The notes under the pieces: generated by a model | What the model was told of the DNA's origin: nothing | The model's database searches: none | The model's input: the letters and a program-made list of their open reading frames with translations, nothing else | Shown here: positions 46,195 through 55,231 of the stretch, piece after piece | How positions within the stretch are numbered: the stretch's first letter is position 1 | Layout: every line of letters starts with the position of its first letter | Program-made: the position numbers and the translations under genes | From: Lachnospiraceae bacterium Zagget2 | GTDB taxonomy: Bacteria; Bacillota; Clostridia; Lachnospirales; Lachnospiraceae | DNA length: 64,000 nucleotides | NCBI GenBank assembly: GCA_001941045.1 | Contig: MSHD01000008.1 | Location: forward strand, 1-64,000 | Direction of reading: 5' to 3'

Positions 46195-47436
46195 CTACGA
46201 AACTGTGATCCCCTTCTCCGCAAAAGCCTGCATCAGGCGCTCCATGTCCCCCGGAATCGAGATCGGCTCGCCGCAGGAGCGGATCGCATTCTCGACATCC
46301 TTGAGTCCATTGCCGGTGACGACGGAGACGACCGTCGCGTCCGCCGGGATCTTCCCCTGTTCGCAGAGCTTCTTAAGGCCTGCCGTGCCGGTGACGCCGG
46401 CAGGCTCGCCGAAGACGCCGCAGGTCGAGCCGAGCAGCTTCTGCGCCGCCATGATCTCCTCATCGGAGACATTCACCGTCAGGCCCTTCGACTCCCGGAT
46501 CGCCATCAGCGCCTTGTCCGCGTTGCGCGGGACGCCGACTGCGATGGAATCCGCAAGCGTATTTTCCTCCATCGGATACCAGTCTTCGCCCGTCTCAATC
46601 GCACGGTTCAGAGGGCAGCAGCCGCTGGCCTGCGCAGAGATGAGGCGCGGCAGCCGGTCGATAAAGCCGATGGCATAAAGATCTTTCAGCCCCTTCCAGA
46701 GACCGGCGATCGTGCAGCCGTCGCCGACCGAGATCGCGATGTAGTCCGGCACCTGCCAGTCGAGCTGTTCCATGATTTCGAGTCCAACCGTCTTCTTTCC
46801 CTCGGAAAGATAGGGGTTGATCGCCGCGTTGCGGTTGTACCAGCCCCACTTGTCGATGGCCAGCTTCGAGAGCTCGAAGGTGTCCTCGTAGGAACCCTGC
46901 ACCGAGATTACCGTCGCGCCAAAGGTCATGAGCTGCGCGACCTTGCCCTTCGGTGCGCGGGACGGCACAAAGATGTAAGTCGAAAGTCCCGCGGCAGCCG
47001 CGTTGCCCGCAAGGGAGGAAGCCGCATTGCCGGTCGAGGAGCAGGCAATCACCTTCGCCCCGGCCTCGCCCGCCTTGGCGACCGCCATCGAGGAGGCACG
47101 GTCTTTGAGCGATGCGGTCGGATTGAGGCCGTCGTCCTTCACATAGAGCTTCGCAATGCCGAGCTTCTCCGCCAGCCGCGGCTCCTCATAGAGCGGCGAC
47201 CAGCCGACGCGCAGCGGCGGCGCGGGCGTCTCCTCCTCCACAGGGAGCAGCTCGCGATAGCGCCACATGGAGCGCTCCGATCTCGCCGCGAGCTTCTCCT
47301 TCGTCAGAGTCTCTTTGATATAATCGTAGTCATACACAATGTCGAGGATGCCGCCGCACTCACAGTTCGTCAGATTCGGAACCGCTTCATAGGTTCTGCC
47401 GCAGCGGACACACTTTCCATATTTCACATTTTTCAT
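46195..47436 (-). CDS. thrC: Threonine synthase
   Basis: This 413-residue fold-type-II PLP enzyme converts O-phosphohomoserine to threonine. It has an N-terminal zinc-ribbon-like CVRCGRTYE...CECGG, the PLP Lys in NPTASLKDRAS, the phosphate-binding SSTGNAASSLAGNAAAAG and SVGDGCTIAGLWKG. The ATG at 47436 is chosen because homology begins there; its AAGGAG is 12 bases upstream. An in-frame start at 47478 lacks support. It is followed 12 bases later by the degenerate regulator. Confidence 0.9.
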   Translation of the reverse strand: MKNVKYGKCVRCGRTYEAVPNLTNCECGGILDIVYDYDYIKETLTKEKLAARSERSMWRYRELLPVEEETPAPPLRVGWSPLYEEPRLAEKLGIAKLYVKDDGLNPTASLKDRASSMAVAKAGEAGAKVIACSSTGNAASSLAGNAAAAGLSTYIFVPSRAPKGKVAQLMTFGATVISVQGSYEDTFELSKLAIDKWGWYNRNAAINPYLSEGKKTVGLEIMEQLDWQVPDYIAISVGDGCTIAGLWKGLKDLYAIGFIDRLPRLISAQASGCCPLNRAIETGEDWYPMEENTLADSIAVGVPRNADKALMAIRESKGLTVNVSDEEIMAAQKLLGSTCGVFGEPAGVTGTAGLKKLCEQGKIPADATVVSVVTGNGLKDVENAIRSCGEPISIPGDMERLMQAFAEKGITVS

Positions 47437-47497
47437 ATAATCTGCTGTCTCCTTCCACTGACACCTACAGGGCATCAAAAATCAAGATATTCTATGC

Positions 47498-48478
47498 TCA
47501 GCGTTCCTCGCGGAAATACGAGGTGCCCAGGCTCGCCGGCGGCTGATTTTCCGGCTTGTTGCGGCGGCTGGTGAAAACCAGCACGATGATCGTCACGAGA
47601 TACGGGAACATCTTGAAGACTTCCTGCATCGCACGCGACAGGCCCGGCACATAAATGTAGAGAATGTACAGCGCACCGAACAGGATCGAACCCCAGATCG
47701 CGCTGCGCGCATTCCAGAGCGCCATGATGACGAGTGCGATTGCCAGCCAGCCGCGGTCGCCGAACCCATTTTCGATCCAGGTGCCGCCGAGGTAATCCAT
47801 GACATAGTAGAGACCGCCGAGTCCCGCGATGGCCGCGCCGATGATCGTCGCCGAATACTTATAGCGCGTCACATTGATGCCGGCAGCGTCCGCGGTCGCC
47901 GGACTCTCTCCGACTGCCCGCAGATTCAGGCCCTTCCGGGTCTTCGTCAGGAACCAGGTGATCGCAAAAGCCAGGATGATGGAAAGGTAGGTCAGGAATC
48001 CATAGGAAAACAACAGCGGCCCTATCACCGGGATCTCAGAGAGCACCGGTATCGTCGTGCGGAAGGCCTCGCCCGTCGTCTTCACGGAGATCTGGCCGAC
48101 GCCGCCCGCGAGCTTCGAGAGCGAACCGCCGAAGAAATTGCCGAAACCGGTACCGAAGGTCGTAAGTGCAAGGCCGACCACATTCTGATTGGCACGCAGA
48201 CTGATCGTCAGGAACGCGTAAATCAGACCTCCCAGCGCGGAGACGACAAGCGCCATTGCAAAGGCGATCAGGAGTCCCACGAAACCATTCGGGTTCTCCA
48301 CGGAATTTTCATAGAAAAAGGCGCCCATCAGGCCGGATACGCCGCCCATATACATGATACCCGGGATTCCCAGATTCAGGTTTCCCGACTTTTCAATCAG
48401 GATCTCGCCGGAGGCGCCGAAGAGAATCGCGATACCCTGGCCAATCGCCTTCTGGATAAAGGTTAAAATCAGATTCAT
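47498..48478 (-). CDS. Nucleoside/purine ABC transporter permease (second subunit)
   Basis: This 326-residue membrane protein of the BPD_transp_2 type (nucleoside, YufQ-like) has eight to ten helices and the family pattern GEILIEKSGNLNLGIPGIMYMGG near the N-terminus, NLRAVGESPATADAAGINV and GDRGWLAIALVIMALWN. The start at 48478 follows AGGAGG by nine bases. It is the last gene of the BMP-ATPase-permease-permease operon at 47.5-52.4 kb. Confidence 0.92.
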   Translation of the reverse strand: MNLILTFIQKAIGQGIAILFGASGEILIEKSGNLNLGIPGIMYMGGVSGLMGAFFYENSVENPNGFVGLLIAFAMALVVSALGGLIYAFLTISLRANQNVVGLALTTFGTGFGNFFGGSLSKLAGGVGQISVKTTGEAFRTTIPVLSEIPVIGPLLFSYGFLTYLSIILAFAITWFLTKTRKGLNLRAVGESPATADAAGINVTRYKYSATIIGAAIAGLGGLYYVMDYLGGTWIENGFGDRGWLAIALVIMALWNARSAIWGSILFGALYILYIYVPGLSRAMQEVFKMFPYLVTIIVLVFTSRRNKPENQPPASLGTSYFREER

Positions 48479-48482
48479 ATTC

Positions 48483-49574
48483 TCATGCCTCCTTCTGCTT
48501 TTTGCGGAATTCCAGTTCATAGTTGATAAAGAACTCACAACCGATCAGGAAGAACAGGATAATACCCGTAATGATATCGGAGGCGTTCTTGTTCAGGCCG
48601 AACTGCGTCGCGATCTGGATCGCGCCCTGCTGCATAAAGACAAGCAGCGCGGAGATCAATACCATGAAGAAGGGATTGAACTTCGCCATCCAGGCCACAA
48701 TGATCGCCGTGAAGCCGCGCCCGTTCGCCGTACTCGTCGAGATCGTATGTCCCGCGCCGCAGACGGTCACCATACCCGCCAGGCCGCAGATCGCGCCGGA
48801 GATCATCATCGTGCGCTTAATCACGCGCTTTACATTGATGCCGGCGTAGCGGGCCGTGTTCTGGCTCTCGCCGACGACAGCGATCTCATAACCCTGCTTG
48901 CTGTAAGTCATATAGAAATACATCAGCACCGTAAAGATCAGCACAATGATCACATTCAGTATGTACGAATTCCCGGCGATGGACGGGAACCAGCCTTTCT
49001 GTGAAGCGGAGTTGATGATGCCGACGGTATTGGAACCGGCAGGATTCTCCCAGAAGACGATACAGAAGGTGACGATCTGCATCGCGACATAGTTCATCAT
49101 CAGCGTGAAGAGCGTCTCGTTCGTATTGTAGCGCGCCTTAAAGAACGCAGGAATGTAACCCCAGATAAGACCCGCCAGCATGCTGGCGACAAAGATGATC
49201 ACCAGCAGGACAACGTTTGGAAGGAGATCGCCCAGATAAATCATCAGCGCCGCGCTCGCAAGGCCGCCCATCAGCACCTGTCCCTCCGCGCCGATATTCC
49301 AGAAGCGCATCTTGAACGCCGGCGCGAGGCCAACCGCGATCAGCAGCAATACCACTGTCTCGCGAACCGTCACCCAGGCGCGTCTGCCTGTGCCGACCGC
49401 CCCGTCAACGATACCGGCGTAGACCTGCAGCGGATTCTGCTGCGTCACAATCACAATAAAAACAGCGCAGACAACGAGTGAGAGGAGGACTGCCACCAGG
49501 CGGACCAGAACCGCCTGCTTCAGGGAGACGGTGCTCCTTTTTTTCATTCGTACCAAAGGTTCTTTATGGTTCAT
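48483..49574 (-). CDS. Nucleoside/purine ABC transporter permease (first subunit)
   Basis: This 363-residue permease (YufP-like) has FKMRFWNIGAEGQVLMGGL, the coupling region FFKARYNTNETLFTLMMNYVA, GESQNTARYAGINV and GRGFTAIIVAWMAKFNP, all typical of BMP-linked nucleoside importers. It overlaps the ATPase gene by 11 bases, so the two are translationally coupled. Confidence 0.92.
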   Translation of the reverse strand: MNHKEPLVRMKKRSTVSLKQAVLVRLVAVLLSLVVCAVFIVIVTQQNPLQVYAGIVDGAVGTGRRAWVTVRETVVLLLIAVGLAPAFKMRFWNIGAEGQVLMGGLASAALMIYLGDLLPNVVLLVIIFVASMLAGLIWGYIPAFFKARYNTNETLFTLMMNYVAMQIVTFCIVFWENPAGSNTVGIINSASQKGWFPSIAGNSYILNVIIVLIFTVLMYFYMTYSKQGYEIAVVGESQNTARYAGINVKRVIKRTMMISGAICGLAGMVTVCGAGHTISTSTANGRGFTAIIVAWMAKFNPFFMVLISALLVFMQQGAIQIATQFGLNKNASDIITGIILFFLIGCEFFINYELEFRKKQKEA

Positions 49575-51108
49575 TTACCGCTTCCTCCTTTCCAATCGTA
49601 CCGGTCATCATCAGTCCGAGCTGCTCCTTGGTCGCGCTGCGCGCGTCCACTGTCCCGGCTACCCTGCCGCCCTGCAGCACCAGAATGCGGTCGCAGAGCT
49701 CCAGCAGCACATCCAGATCTTCTCCGACGCAGATGACCGCCGCTCCGTTCTCCTTCTGTTTATTCAGGAGATTATAAATCGTGTAGGAATAATTGATATC
49801 AAGTCCGCGCACGGGATAGGCCACCATGAGCACCGTCGGATTCGAGGAAATCTCACGTCCGACCAGCACCTTCTGCACATTGCCGCCCGAGAGACGACGC
49901 ACCGGCGTCGTGACGCCCGGCGTGACAACCTCGAGCTCCTCGATAATCGTCCTGGCGAGCTGCTCCGGCGTCTTCCGGTCTGTGACCAGGCCCTTCCCAT
50001 TCCGGTAGCTTCGCAGCATCATGTTATTTGTAATATCCATCGAACCGACCAGTCCCATGCCCAGCCGGTCTTCCGGCACAAAGGACAGACGCACGCCCAG
50101 ATTCCGGATCTCGGTGACGCTTAAGGAATGGAGCGCCTGCGGCTCCCCACCCGGCGGATAGTACCAGATCTCGCCTTCCTCCATGTGCTGCAGTCCTGCG
50201 ATCGACTCCAGCAGCTCCTTCTGGCCGCTGCCGGAGATTCCGGCGACGCCGAGGATCTCGCCGCTGCGTGCGGCGAAGGATGCTTTGTTCAATGTGACGG
50301 TGCCTTCTTTGTTCCGGCAGCTGACGCCCTTCATTTCCAGACGGAGCTCGGAATTCACCGGCTCGGAACGGTCGATATTCAGGCTCACCTTCTCGCCGAC
50401 CATCATCTCGGTCAGAGAGGGGATCGTCGCCTCGGAGGTCTTCACCGTACCGATGTATTTTCCCTTGCGCAGCACGGCTACGCGGTCCGAGATCTCCATG
50501 ACCTCGTTCAGTTTATGTGTAATGATGATGATGGATTTCCCATCATCCCGCATATTTTTCAATACCTGGAACAGCCGCTCTGTCTCCTGCGGCGTCAGCA
50601 CAGCGGTCGGCTCATCCAGTATCAGGATCTCCGCACCGCGGTAGAGTACCTTGACAATTTCGACCGTCTGCTTCTGCGAGACGGACATATCATAGATCTT
50701 TCTGGCAGGATTCATGTCAAAGCCATAACGGTCGACAAGCGCCTGAACATCGGCCTCGACCCGGCTCATACCCTGTCCTTTTTCCGCAGGCAGCCCCAGC
50801 ACAATATTCTCTGCGGCCGTAAAGATTGGGACAAGCTTGAAATGCTGGTGAATCATGCCAATACCCAGGTCGAAGGAATCCTTCGGCGAGCGAATGGTCA
50901 CTTCCTGTCCATTTACAAAAATATGTCCCTCATCCGGAAAATAGATACCGGAAATCATATTCATCAGCGTCGTCTTGCCGCTGCCGTTCTCACCCAGGAT
51001 GGCGAGAATCTCCCCCTTCTTAAGGCTCAGGTCAACGCTGTCATTTGCTACAACCTCTCCGAACCGTTTTGTCACGTTTTTCAGTTCTATCGCATAGTTC
51101 GTGTCCAC
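49564..51108 (-). CDS. Nucleoside/purine ABC transporter ATPase (two NBDs)
   Basis: This 514-residue protein has two ABC domains. The first has Walker A GENGSGKTT (about 40-48), the divergent signature SVSQKQTVEI and Walker B ILILDEPTAVLT. The second has a modified Walker A (GISGSGQKELL), signature LSGGNVQKVLVG and a weak Walker B (TVLMVAYPVRG), so only the first site is likely fully catalytic, as in other sugar and nucleoside importers of this class. The start is a GTG at 51108, eight bases after AGGAGG. Confidence 0.93.
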   Translation of the reverse strand: MDTNYAIELKNVTKRFGEVVANDSVDLSLKKGEILAILGENGSGKTTLMNMISGIYFPDEGHIFVNGQEVTIRSPKDSFDLGIGMIHQHFKLVPIFTAAENIVLGLPAEKGQGMSRVEADVQALVDRYGFDMNPARKIYDMSVSQKQTVEIVKVLYRGAEILILDEPTAVLTPQETERLFQVLKNMRDDGKSIIIITHKLNEVMEISDRVAVLRKGKYIGTVKTSEATIPSLTEMMVGEKVSLNIDRSEPVNSELRLEMKGVSCRNKEGTVTLNKASFAARSGEILGVAGISGSGQKELLESIAGLQHMEEGEIWYYPPGGEPQALHSLSVTEIRNLGVRLSFVPEDRLGMGLVGSMDITNNMMLRSYRNGKGLVTDRKTPEQLARTIIEELEVVTPGVTTPVRRLSGGNVQKVLVGREISSNPTVLMVAYPVRGLDINYSYTIYNLLNKQKENGAAVICVGEDLDVLLELCDRILVLQGGRVAGTVDARSATKEQLGLMMTGTIGKEEAVNEP

Positions 51109-51131
51109 AGGCAGTACCTCCTATAAAGAGA

Positions 51132-51166
51132 GGCAGCGGAACTGCTTACCCCGCAGCTCCGCTGCC
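51132..51166 (-). terminator. Hairpin between BMP lipoprotein and ATPase genes
   Basis: GGCAGCGGA and TCCGCTGCC form a 9-bp stem with a nested CTGC/GCAG. Such hairpins after binding-protein genes commonly raise the binding protein relative to the membrane subunits by partial termination or mRNA stabilisation. Confidence 0.6.
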
Positions 51167-51187
51167 CCATGCTTCCTTTACTGCTTT

Positions 51188-52435
51188 TTACTTCTCAGTA
51201 ATTCCGTCGATGATATATGCAAACGACGGGGCCGATGCAAGCTCAGACTCGTGATAGTATCCATCGTATACATAGGTCTCATCTACCAGCTCCTCACCAT
51301 CCACTGTGAAGGTAGAGGTATCAAACACATGCAGGCTGCCGTCCTTGAGCGCAGCTTCCGCCGCGTCTACCGCTTCCTGCGTACCCTCGGCGACAATGTC
51401 CTCGTTGAGGTCGGTGATCAGCACCGCGCCCTCCGCATAACCGGCTGCCCAGTCAGTTGCAATCGACTCACCGTTCAGCACGCAGCTGATCGCGTACTCA
51501 TAGTAAACCTCCCAGTTATTCGTGGAGGAAGTAAGAGCGACGCTCGGAGCCACAGAGGTCATGTCGATGTTGTAGCCAACGCAGTACACGCCGGCATCCT
51601 CACAGGCACTCGGCGCGCCCGACGTATCCGCGTGCTGACTGATCATGATGCAACCGTCCGCGATCAGAGCCTGCGCCGTCTCATTCTCAAGAGAGATGTC
51701 CGCCCAGCTGTTCGTGTACTTCACTTCCATGGTCACGGAGTCCACAATGCTCTTTGCTCCAAGATAGAAAGCCGTAAAACCGGAAACCACTTCCGCATAG
51801 GGATACGCGCCGACGTAGCCGATCTTCGCCTCATCCTCGGTAATCTCGCCATTGTCGATCATCTCCTGGATCTTCATGCCGGCAACAACACCGGACACAT
51901 AACGGGCCTCAAAGATGTAGTCAAAATAGTTGTGTACATTGTCCAGTCCGTAGCTCGCCGCCTGATAGCCGGTTGCATGGCAGAACTCGATCTCCGGATA
52001 CTCGCTCGCCGCCTGGAACAGATAGTCCTCATGGCCGAAGCTCGTTGCAAAGATGATGTCGCAGCCCTGCTCCTCAAGATCCACCGCCGCGTCATAGCAG
52101 GACTCGTCCTCCGGGATGTTCGTCTTCTCGATGATCTGATCGGAAGAGAGGCCAAGCGCCTCGGCTGCAGCCGCCACGCCATTGATATGCGATGCGGAAT
52201 AACCCTCGTTCTCATCGCCGACATAAATCACGCCGATCGTGATATCGGATGCTGCAGAAGCCTCAGCGGTGTCCTCCGTCTCCTCCGCAGCTTCCGCTTC
52301 TTCCGTGTCCTCGGATGTCTCCTCTGTGACTGTGTCGGACGAGCTGTCGCTCGAACTCGAGCTGGAGCTGCCGCAGGCGGCAAGGGACGCCGTCATGGCC
52401 GCACAAAGAAGAACTGCCAACAGTTTCTTTTTCAT
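51188..52435 (-). CDS. BMP-family ABC transporter substrate-binding lipoprotein
   Basis: This 415-residue protein has a lipoprotein signal peptide (KKKLLAVLLCAAMTASLAACGSS, lipobox Cys21 or 22), an acidic Ser/Glu linker (about 25-65) and a BMP/PnrA domain (ITIGVIYVGDENEGYSASHINGV, then GYVGAYPYAEVVSGFTAFYLGA). PnrA proteins bind purine nucleosides. The start at 52435 is eight bases after AGGAGG. Upstream are a strong promoter, a short leader ORF and a terminator, so expression is probably attenuated. It lies 201 bases from the 8-oxoguanine deaminase. Confidence 0.93.
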   Translation of the reverse strand: MKKKLLAVLLCAAMTASLAACGSSSSSSSDSSSDTVTEETSEDTEEAEAAEETEDTAEASAASDITIGVIYVGDENEGYSASHINGVAAAAEALGLSSDQIIEKTNIPEDESCYDAAVDLEEQGCDIIFATSFGHEDYLFQAASEYPEIEFCHATGYQAASYGLDNVHNYFDYIFEARYVSGVVAGMKIQEMIDNGEITEDEAKIGYVGAYPYAEVVSGFTAFYLGAKSIVDSVTMEVKYTNSWADISLENETAQALIADGCIMISQHADTSGAPSACEDAGVYCVGYNIDMTSVAPSVALTSSTNNWEVYYEYAISCVLNGESIATDWAAGYAEGAVLITDLNEDIVAEGTQEAVDAAEAALKDGSLHVFDTSTFTVDGEELVDETYVYDGYYHESELASAPSFAYIIDGITEK

Positions 52436-52483
52436 AGTACATTCCTCCTTTTCTTTTATTCTGCCCAAAGGCTCCGATTAGTG

Positions 52484-52518
52484 AAAAAGGCACTTTGTCT
52501 ATAAAAAACAAGCGCCTT
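52484..52518 (-). terminator. Leader terminator (attenuator) before the BMP operon
   Basis: AAGGCGCTTG (52518-52509) pairs with CAAAGTGCCTT (52497-52487) through about ten pairs with one bulge and one G-U, followed by TTTTT. It lies between the promoter and the BMP gene, and its 5' arm overlaps the small leader ORF. Confidence 0.65.
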
Positions 52519-52528
52519 CGTCTGTCAT
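52499..52528 (-). CDS. Nine-codon leader peptide ORF overlapping the attenuator
   Basis: ATG at 52528 has GAGGAG eight bases upstream and encodes MTDEGACFL before a TAG. The ORF covers the 5' arm of the terminator at 52484-52518. A ribosome translating it would prevent the terminator from forming, so translation of the leader could set readthrough. There is no protein evidence; the call rests on the ribosome-binding site and geometry. Confidence 0.45.
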   Translation of the reverse strand: MTDEGACFL

Positions 52529-52585
52529 CACGTAATCTCCTCTGTTATGCAGGGTCCTCAAGGGGCAGAAAAATTTTACAAATAA

Positions 52586-52614
52586 ATTATAGCAGACTTT
52601 CAGAATGATAGCAA
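52586..52614 (-). promoter_or_regulatory. Promoter of the second BMP transporter operon
   Basis: TTGCTA (52609-52614) and consensus TATAAT (52586-52591) are 17 bases apart. The predicted leader is about 145 bases long and includes the small ORF and terminator. No purine-riboswitch core was recognised in it. Confidence 0.7.
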
Positions 52615-52636
52615 GAAAAAAATCGGAGCTGCAGCC

Positions 52637-53989
52637 CTATGCCAGGTAACGGTCGCAACATGCCTGCGCGGCCCGCGCCGTTGCCACCTCGTCGATACCG
52701 ACAAGCTTTCCGTCCCTGACAACGACTCTTCCGTTTACAATCGTGCAGTCTACCGGGCCGCGTACGCCCACCGTGGCCAGCACGGAGCCCGCGTCATAGC
52801 AGGAGCCGACCAGCTCCAGACGACGCTCATCGATCAGGAACAGGTCCGCGCATTTGCCGACTTCCAGTGATCCGATATCGTCCCTCCCCAGCAGCCTGGC
52901 GCTTCCCCTGGTCGCGATTTTCAGGATATCATATCCGGAAGGCGCCGCTTTGCTGGAATTCAGGCGGTGAAGCAGATAGGCAATGCGCATCTCCTCCATC
53001 AGGCTGGAACCGTCATTGGACGCCGACCCGTCAACGCCCAGCCCGACCGGCACGCCCAGCGCGAGCATCTCCGGAATCCGCGCGATACCGCTCGCAAGCT
53101 TCATATTGGAAACCGGACAGTGGCAGACTCCGGTTCCAGTCTGCGCCAGGAGCTTCAGTTCTTCTTCATTAAAATGAATTCCGTGAGCATACCAGACATC
53201 GTCGCCCACCCAGTCGAGCGTCTCCATAAAGGCCAGCGGCCGCAGGCCTTCTCGCGCAAGCATGTAATTTTCCTCATCTTTCGTCTCACAGAGATGCGTA
53301 TGAAGCCTCACCCCATATTGCCGCGCCAGCTGCGCACTCTCCCGCAGAAGATCCGCAGAAACCGAAAACGGCGAACACGGCGCCAGAACGATCTGCCGCA
53401 TAGAGCCAAAGGAAGCGTCATGATACGTCTCGATCAGCTTCATCGAATCCTTCATGATCTCGTCAACGGTCTGCACAACACTGTCAGGCGGCAGACCGCC
53501 GTCCTTGACGCTCAGATCCATGCTGCCGCGGGAACACTGCATGCGGATGCCCAGCTCTTCCGCCGCCTCAAGCTGCGCGCCGATCAGATCTCCCGCGCCC
53601 GCCGGAAATACATAGTGATGGTCAAAGCAGGTCGTACAGCCATGCTTCATCAACTCTCCCATTCCGGTCAGAGAAGAAAGGCGTACTACATCTGTATCAA
53701 GATTTTTCCAGATCTCATAGAGCGCCTTCAGCCAGTCGAACAACTCCAGGTTCTGCACCTGGGGCAGATTACGTGAAAACTGCTGATACAGATGGTGATG
53801 CGTGTTGATAAGCCCCGGATAACACAACATATGGGAGGCGTCGATCACCTCGTCCGCCCGGATATCAGGGCAATGGCCTATCGCCTTTATGACGTTGTCC
53901 TCAATATAGATATCCACGTCCTTCAGAATCCGATCCTTGTCGTCGCAGGTGACAAGCTGCGCAACATTCTTGATCTTTAATGTTTTCAT
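52637..53989 (-). CDS. 8-oxoguanine deaminase (amidohydrolase superfamily)
   Basis: This 450-residue metal-dependent deaminase has the subtype-III amidohydrolase features: LINTHHHLYQQFSR (metal HxH), CFDHHYVFP, LHTHLCETKDE (metal His), HGIHFNEEE, and VGLGVDGSASNDGSS (metal Asp). The THHHLYQ segment with FDWL...YEIWK is characteristic of the 8-oxoguanine deaminase/hydroxydechloroatrazine ethylaminohydrolase group, which makes urate from 8-oxoguanine. Its setting among purine transporters and xanthine dehydrogenase agrees. A strong terminator stands before it, so expression depends on readthrough or an unseen promoter. Confidence 0.85.
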   Translation of the reverse strand: MKTLKIKNVAQLVTCDDKDRILKDVDIYIEDNVIKAIGHCPDIRADEVIDASHMLCYPGLINTHHHLYQQFSRNLPQVQNLELFDWLKALYEIWKNLDTDVVRLSSLTGMGELMKHGCTTCFDHHYVFPAGAGDLIGAQLEAAEELGIRMQCSRGSMDLSVKDGGLPPDSVVQTVDEIMKDSMKLIETYHDASFGSMRQIVLAPCSPFSVSADLLRESAQLARQYGVRLHTHLCETKDEENYMLAREGLRPLAFMETLDWVGDDVWYAHGIHFNEEELKLLAQTGTGVCHCPVSNMKLASGIARIPEMLALGVPVGLGVDGSASNDGSSLMEEMRIAYLLHRLNSSKAAPSGYDILKIATRGSARLLGRDDIGSLEVGKCADLFLIDERRLELVGSCYDAGSVLATVGVRGPVDCTIVNGRVVVRDGKLVGIDEVATARAAQACCDRYLA

Positions 53990-54023
53990 TCAGAAAAACC
54001 TCCCAATCACACTGCCGCGAAAG

Positions 54024-54066
54024 TAAAAAGCGCTGCGGGCCATATTCTCAGAGCCCGCAGCGTTTT
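54024..54066 (-). terminator. Terminator after the first BMP gene
   Basis: CGCTGCGGGC and GCCCGCAGCG form a perfect 10-bp stem, flanked by AAAAA and followed by CTTTTTA on the minus strand. Confidence 0.88.
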
Positions 54067-54082
54067 TCTTCCGAAACTGTTT

Positions 54083-55174
54083 TTACTGCATAAATGTCTC
54101 GTCAATCATCTGCTGGATGTAATCGGCGTATTTCTCCTGCACATCCTCCGGAACGAGATCGCTCAGCTCTCCCGCGTACAGGACACCGTTCTGCAGATTG
54201 CCGTAGAGAACCTCGCCGCCAAAGGTCCCTTCCTCAATCGCGGTAAAGCACAGAGCAATCAGAGAAGAATTGTCCGTAACCTGAGAACCGATAATGCACT
54301 CGTTCTGTCCCAGATAATCCGCCGGCTGCGCGATATCATAAACCGTAACCTCGCCCTGCGCGGTATTATACTCATCGATCGCCTGGCGCGCTCCGGAATC
54401 CACCGCAGAGGCATCGCCAAAGAATACATCCGCCCCCTGCTCGATCATGGCGTTCGCAAACTCAATACCCTTGGAAGAGTCGTCATAGGAATTCGCATAG
54501 ACAGCGTCCAGCGCTGTAATCGTATTGCCCTCCTGCTCTGCAACATAAGAAGCCGCCTCGCAGAAACCCGTATATTTCTGGAGCGTTGTCGTCAGCTCCA
54601 TGCCGCCGATAAAGGCAATCGTGCCGGTCTCACTCATCAACCCTGCCAGCGCGCCGGCAATCCAGCCGATCTGTTCCGCATCAGGAAGCAGCGAGGTAAC
54701 ATTGCCATTCACTGCATCTGCCGGCGTATCCTCAGAACCGTTCAGCAGTGCGAAGGCCACATCCGGATACTCCTCAGCTACCTGCAGCACCGCATCCGTG
54801 TACTCTCCACCCGGAGCGTATACCAGGTCAAAGCCCTCGTTACAGTATGCAACCATCGCGTCATAGTAGCCGTCCTGCGAAAGGCTGTCCGTATAGGACA
54901 TTTCCCAGTTCGGATATGCCTCTCACGCAGCAACCAGTTCACTGTAGCAGGCTGTTCCCCATCCACCGTCGTTGATACTGGAGTTGAGGATAAACGCAAC
55001 CTTGTAGGTTGCTGCAGAATCTGACGCAGAGGCTTCCTCGCCCTCCTCCACGGTCGCTTCCTCCGTCTCTGCGGAAGATGCCTCCTCCGTCGACGAAGAC
55101 GAGGATGAGCCGCAGGCTGCAAGGCCAAGCGCCATTGTAAGCGCCAGCAGAACAGATAGTGCTTTCTTCATCAT
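54083..55174 (-). pseudogene. BMP-family substrate-binding lipoprotein interrupted by one in-frame TGA
   Basis: Read through the TGA at 54925-54923 (codon 84) the product would be 363 residues: a lipoprotein signal peptide (KKALSVLLALTMALGLAACGSS), a Ser/Glu linker and a BMP/PnrA domain (YKVAFILNSSINDGGWG...stop...EAYPNWEMSYTDSLSQDGYYDAM, FAYAPGG-like VYAPGGEYTDAVLQ, TIAFIGGMELTTTLQKYTGF). The stop falls in the first helix of the domain, where relatives generally have a charged or variable residue, so a CGA or similar codon lost to TGA is likely. Both sides are in the same frame. If not read through, this transporter lacks its binding protein and may share the one at 51.2 kb. Confidence 0.65.
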
Positions 55175-55207
55175 AATAAGTTCCTCCTTTAAAATAGTTT
55201 ATATAAC

Positions 55208-55223
55208 AACCGGAATACCGGTT
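55208..55223 (-). repeat. Small inverted repeat between permease and BMP genes
   Basis: AACCGG and CCGGTT with a TATT loop lie just before the AGGAGG of the BMP lipoprotein gene. It could form a small mRNA hairpin that affects processing or ribosome access. Confidence 0.4.
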
Positions 55224-55231
55224 ATTACCGA

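Noticed and set aside
46195-47478. In-frame start of thrC at 47478
   Set aside because: The extra N-terminal residues do not match threonine synthase and there is no ribosome-binding site; homology begins at 47436.
54923-54925. Selenocysteine at the TGA of the BMP lipoprotein
   Set aside because: Binding proteins of this family have no known redox or metal Cys there, and no convincing loop motif follows; a nonsense change is simpler.
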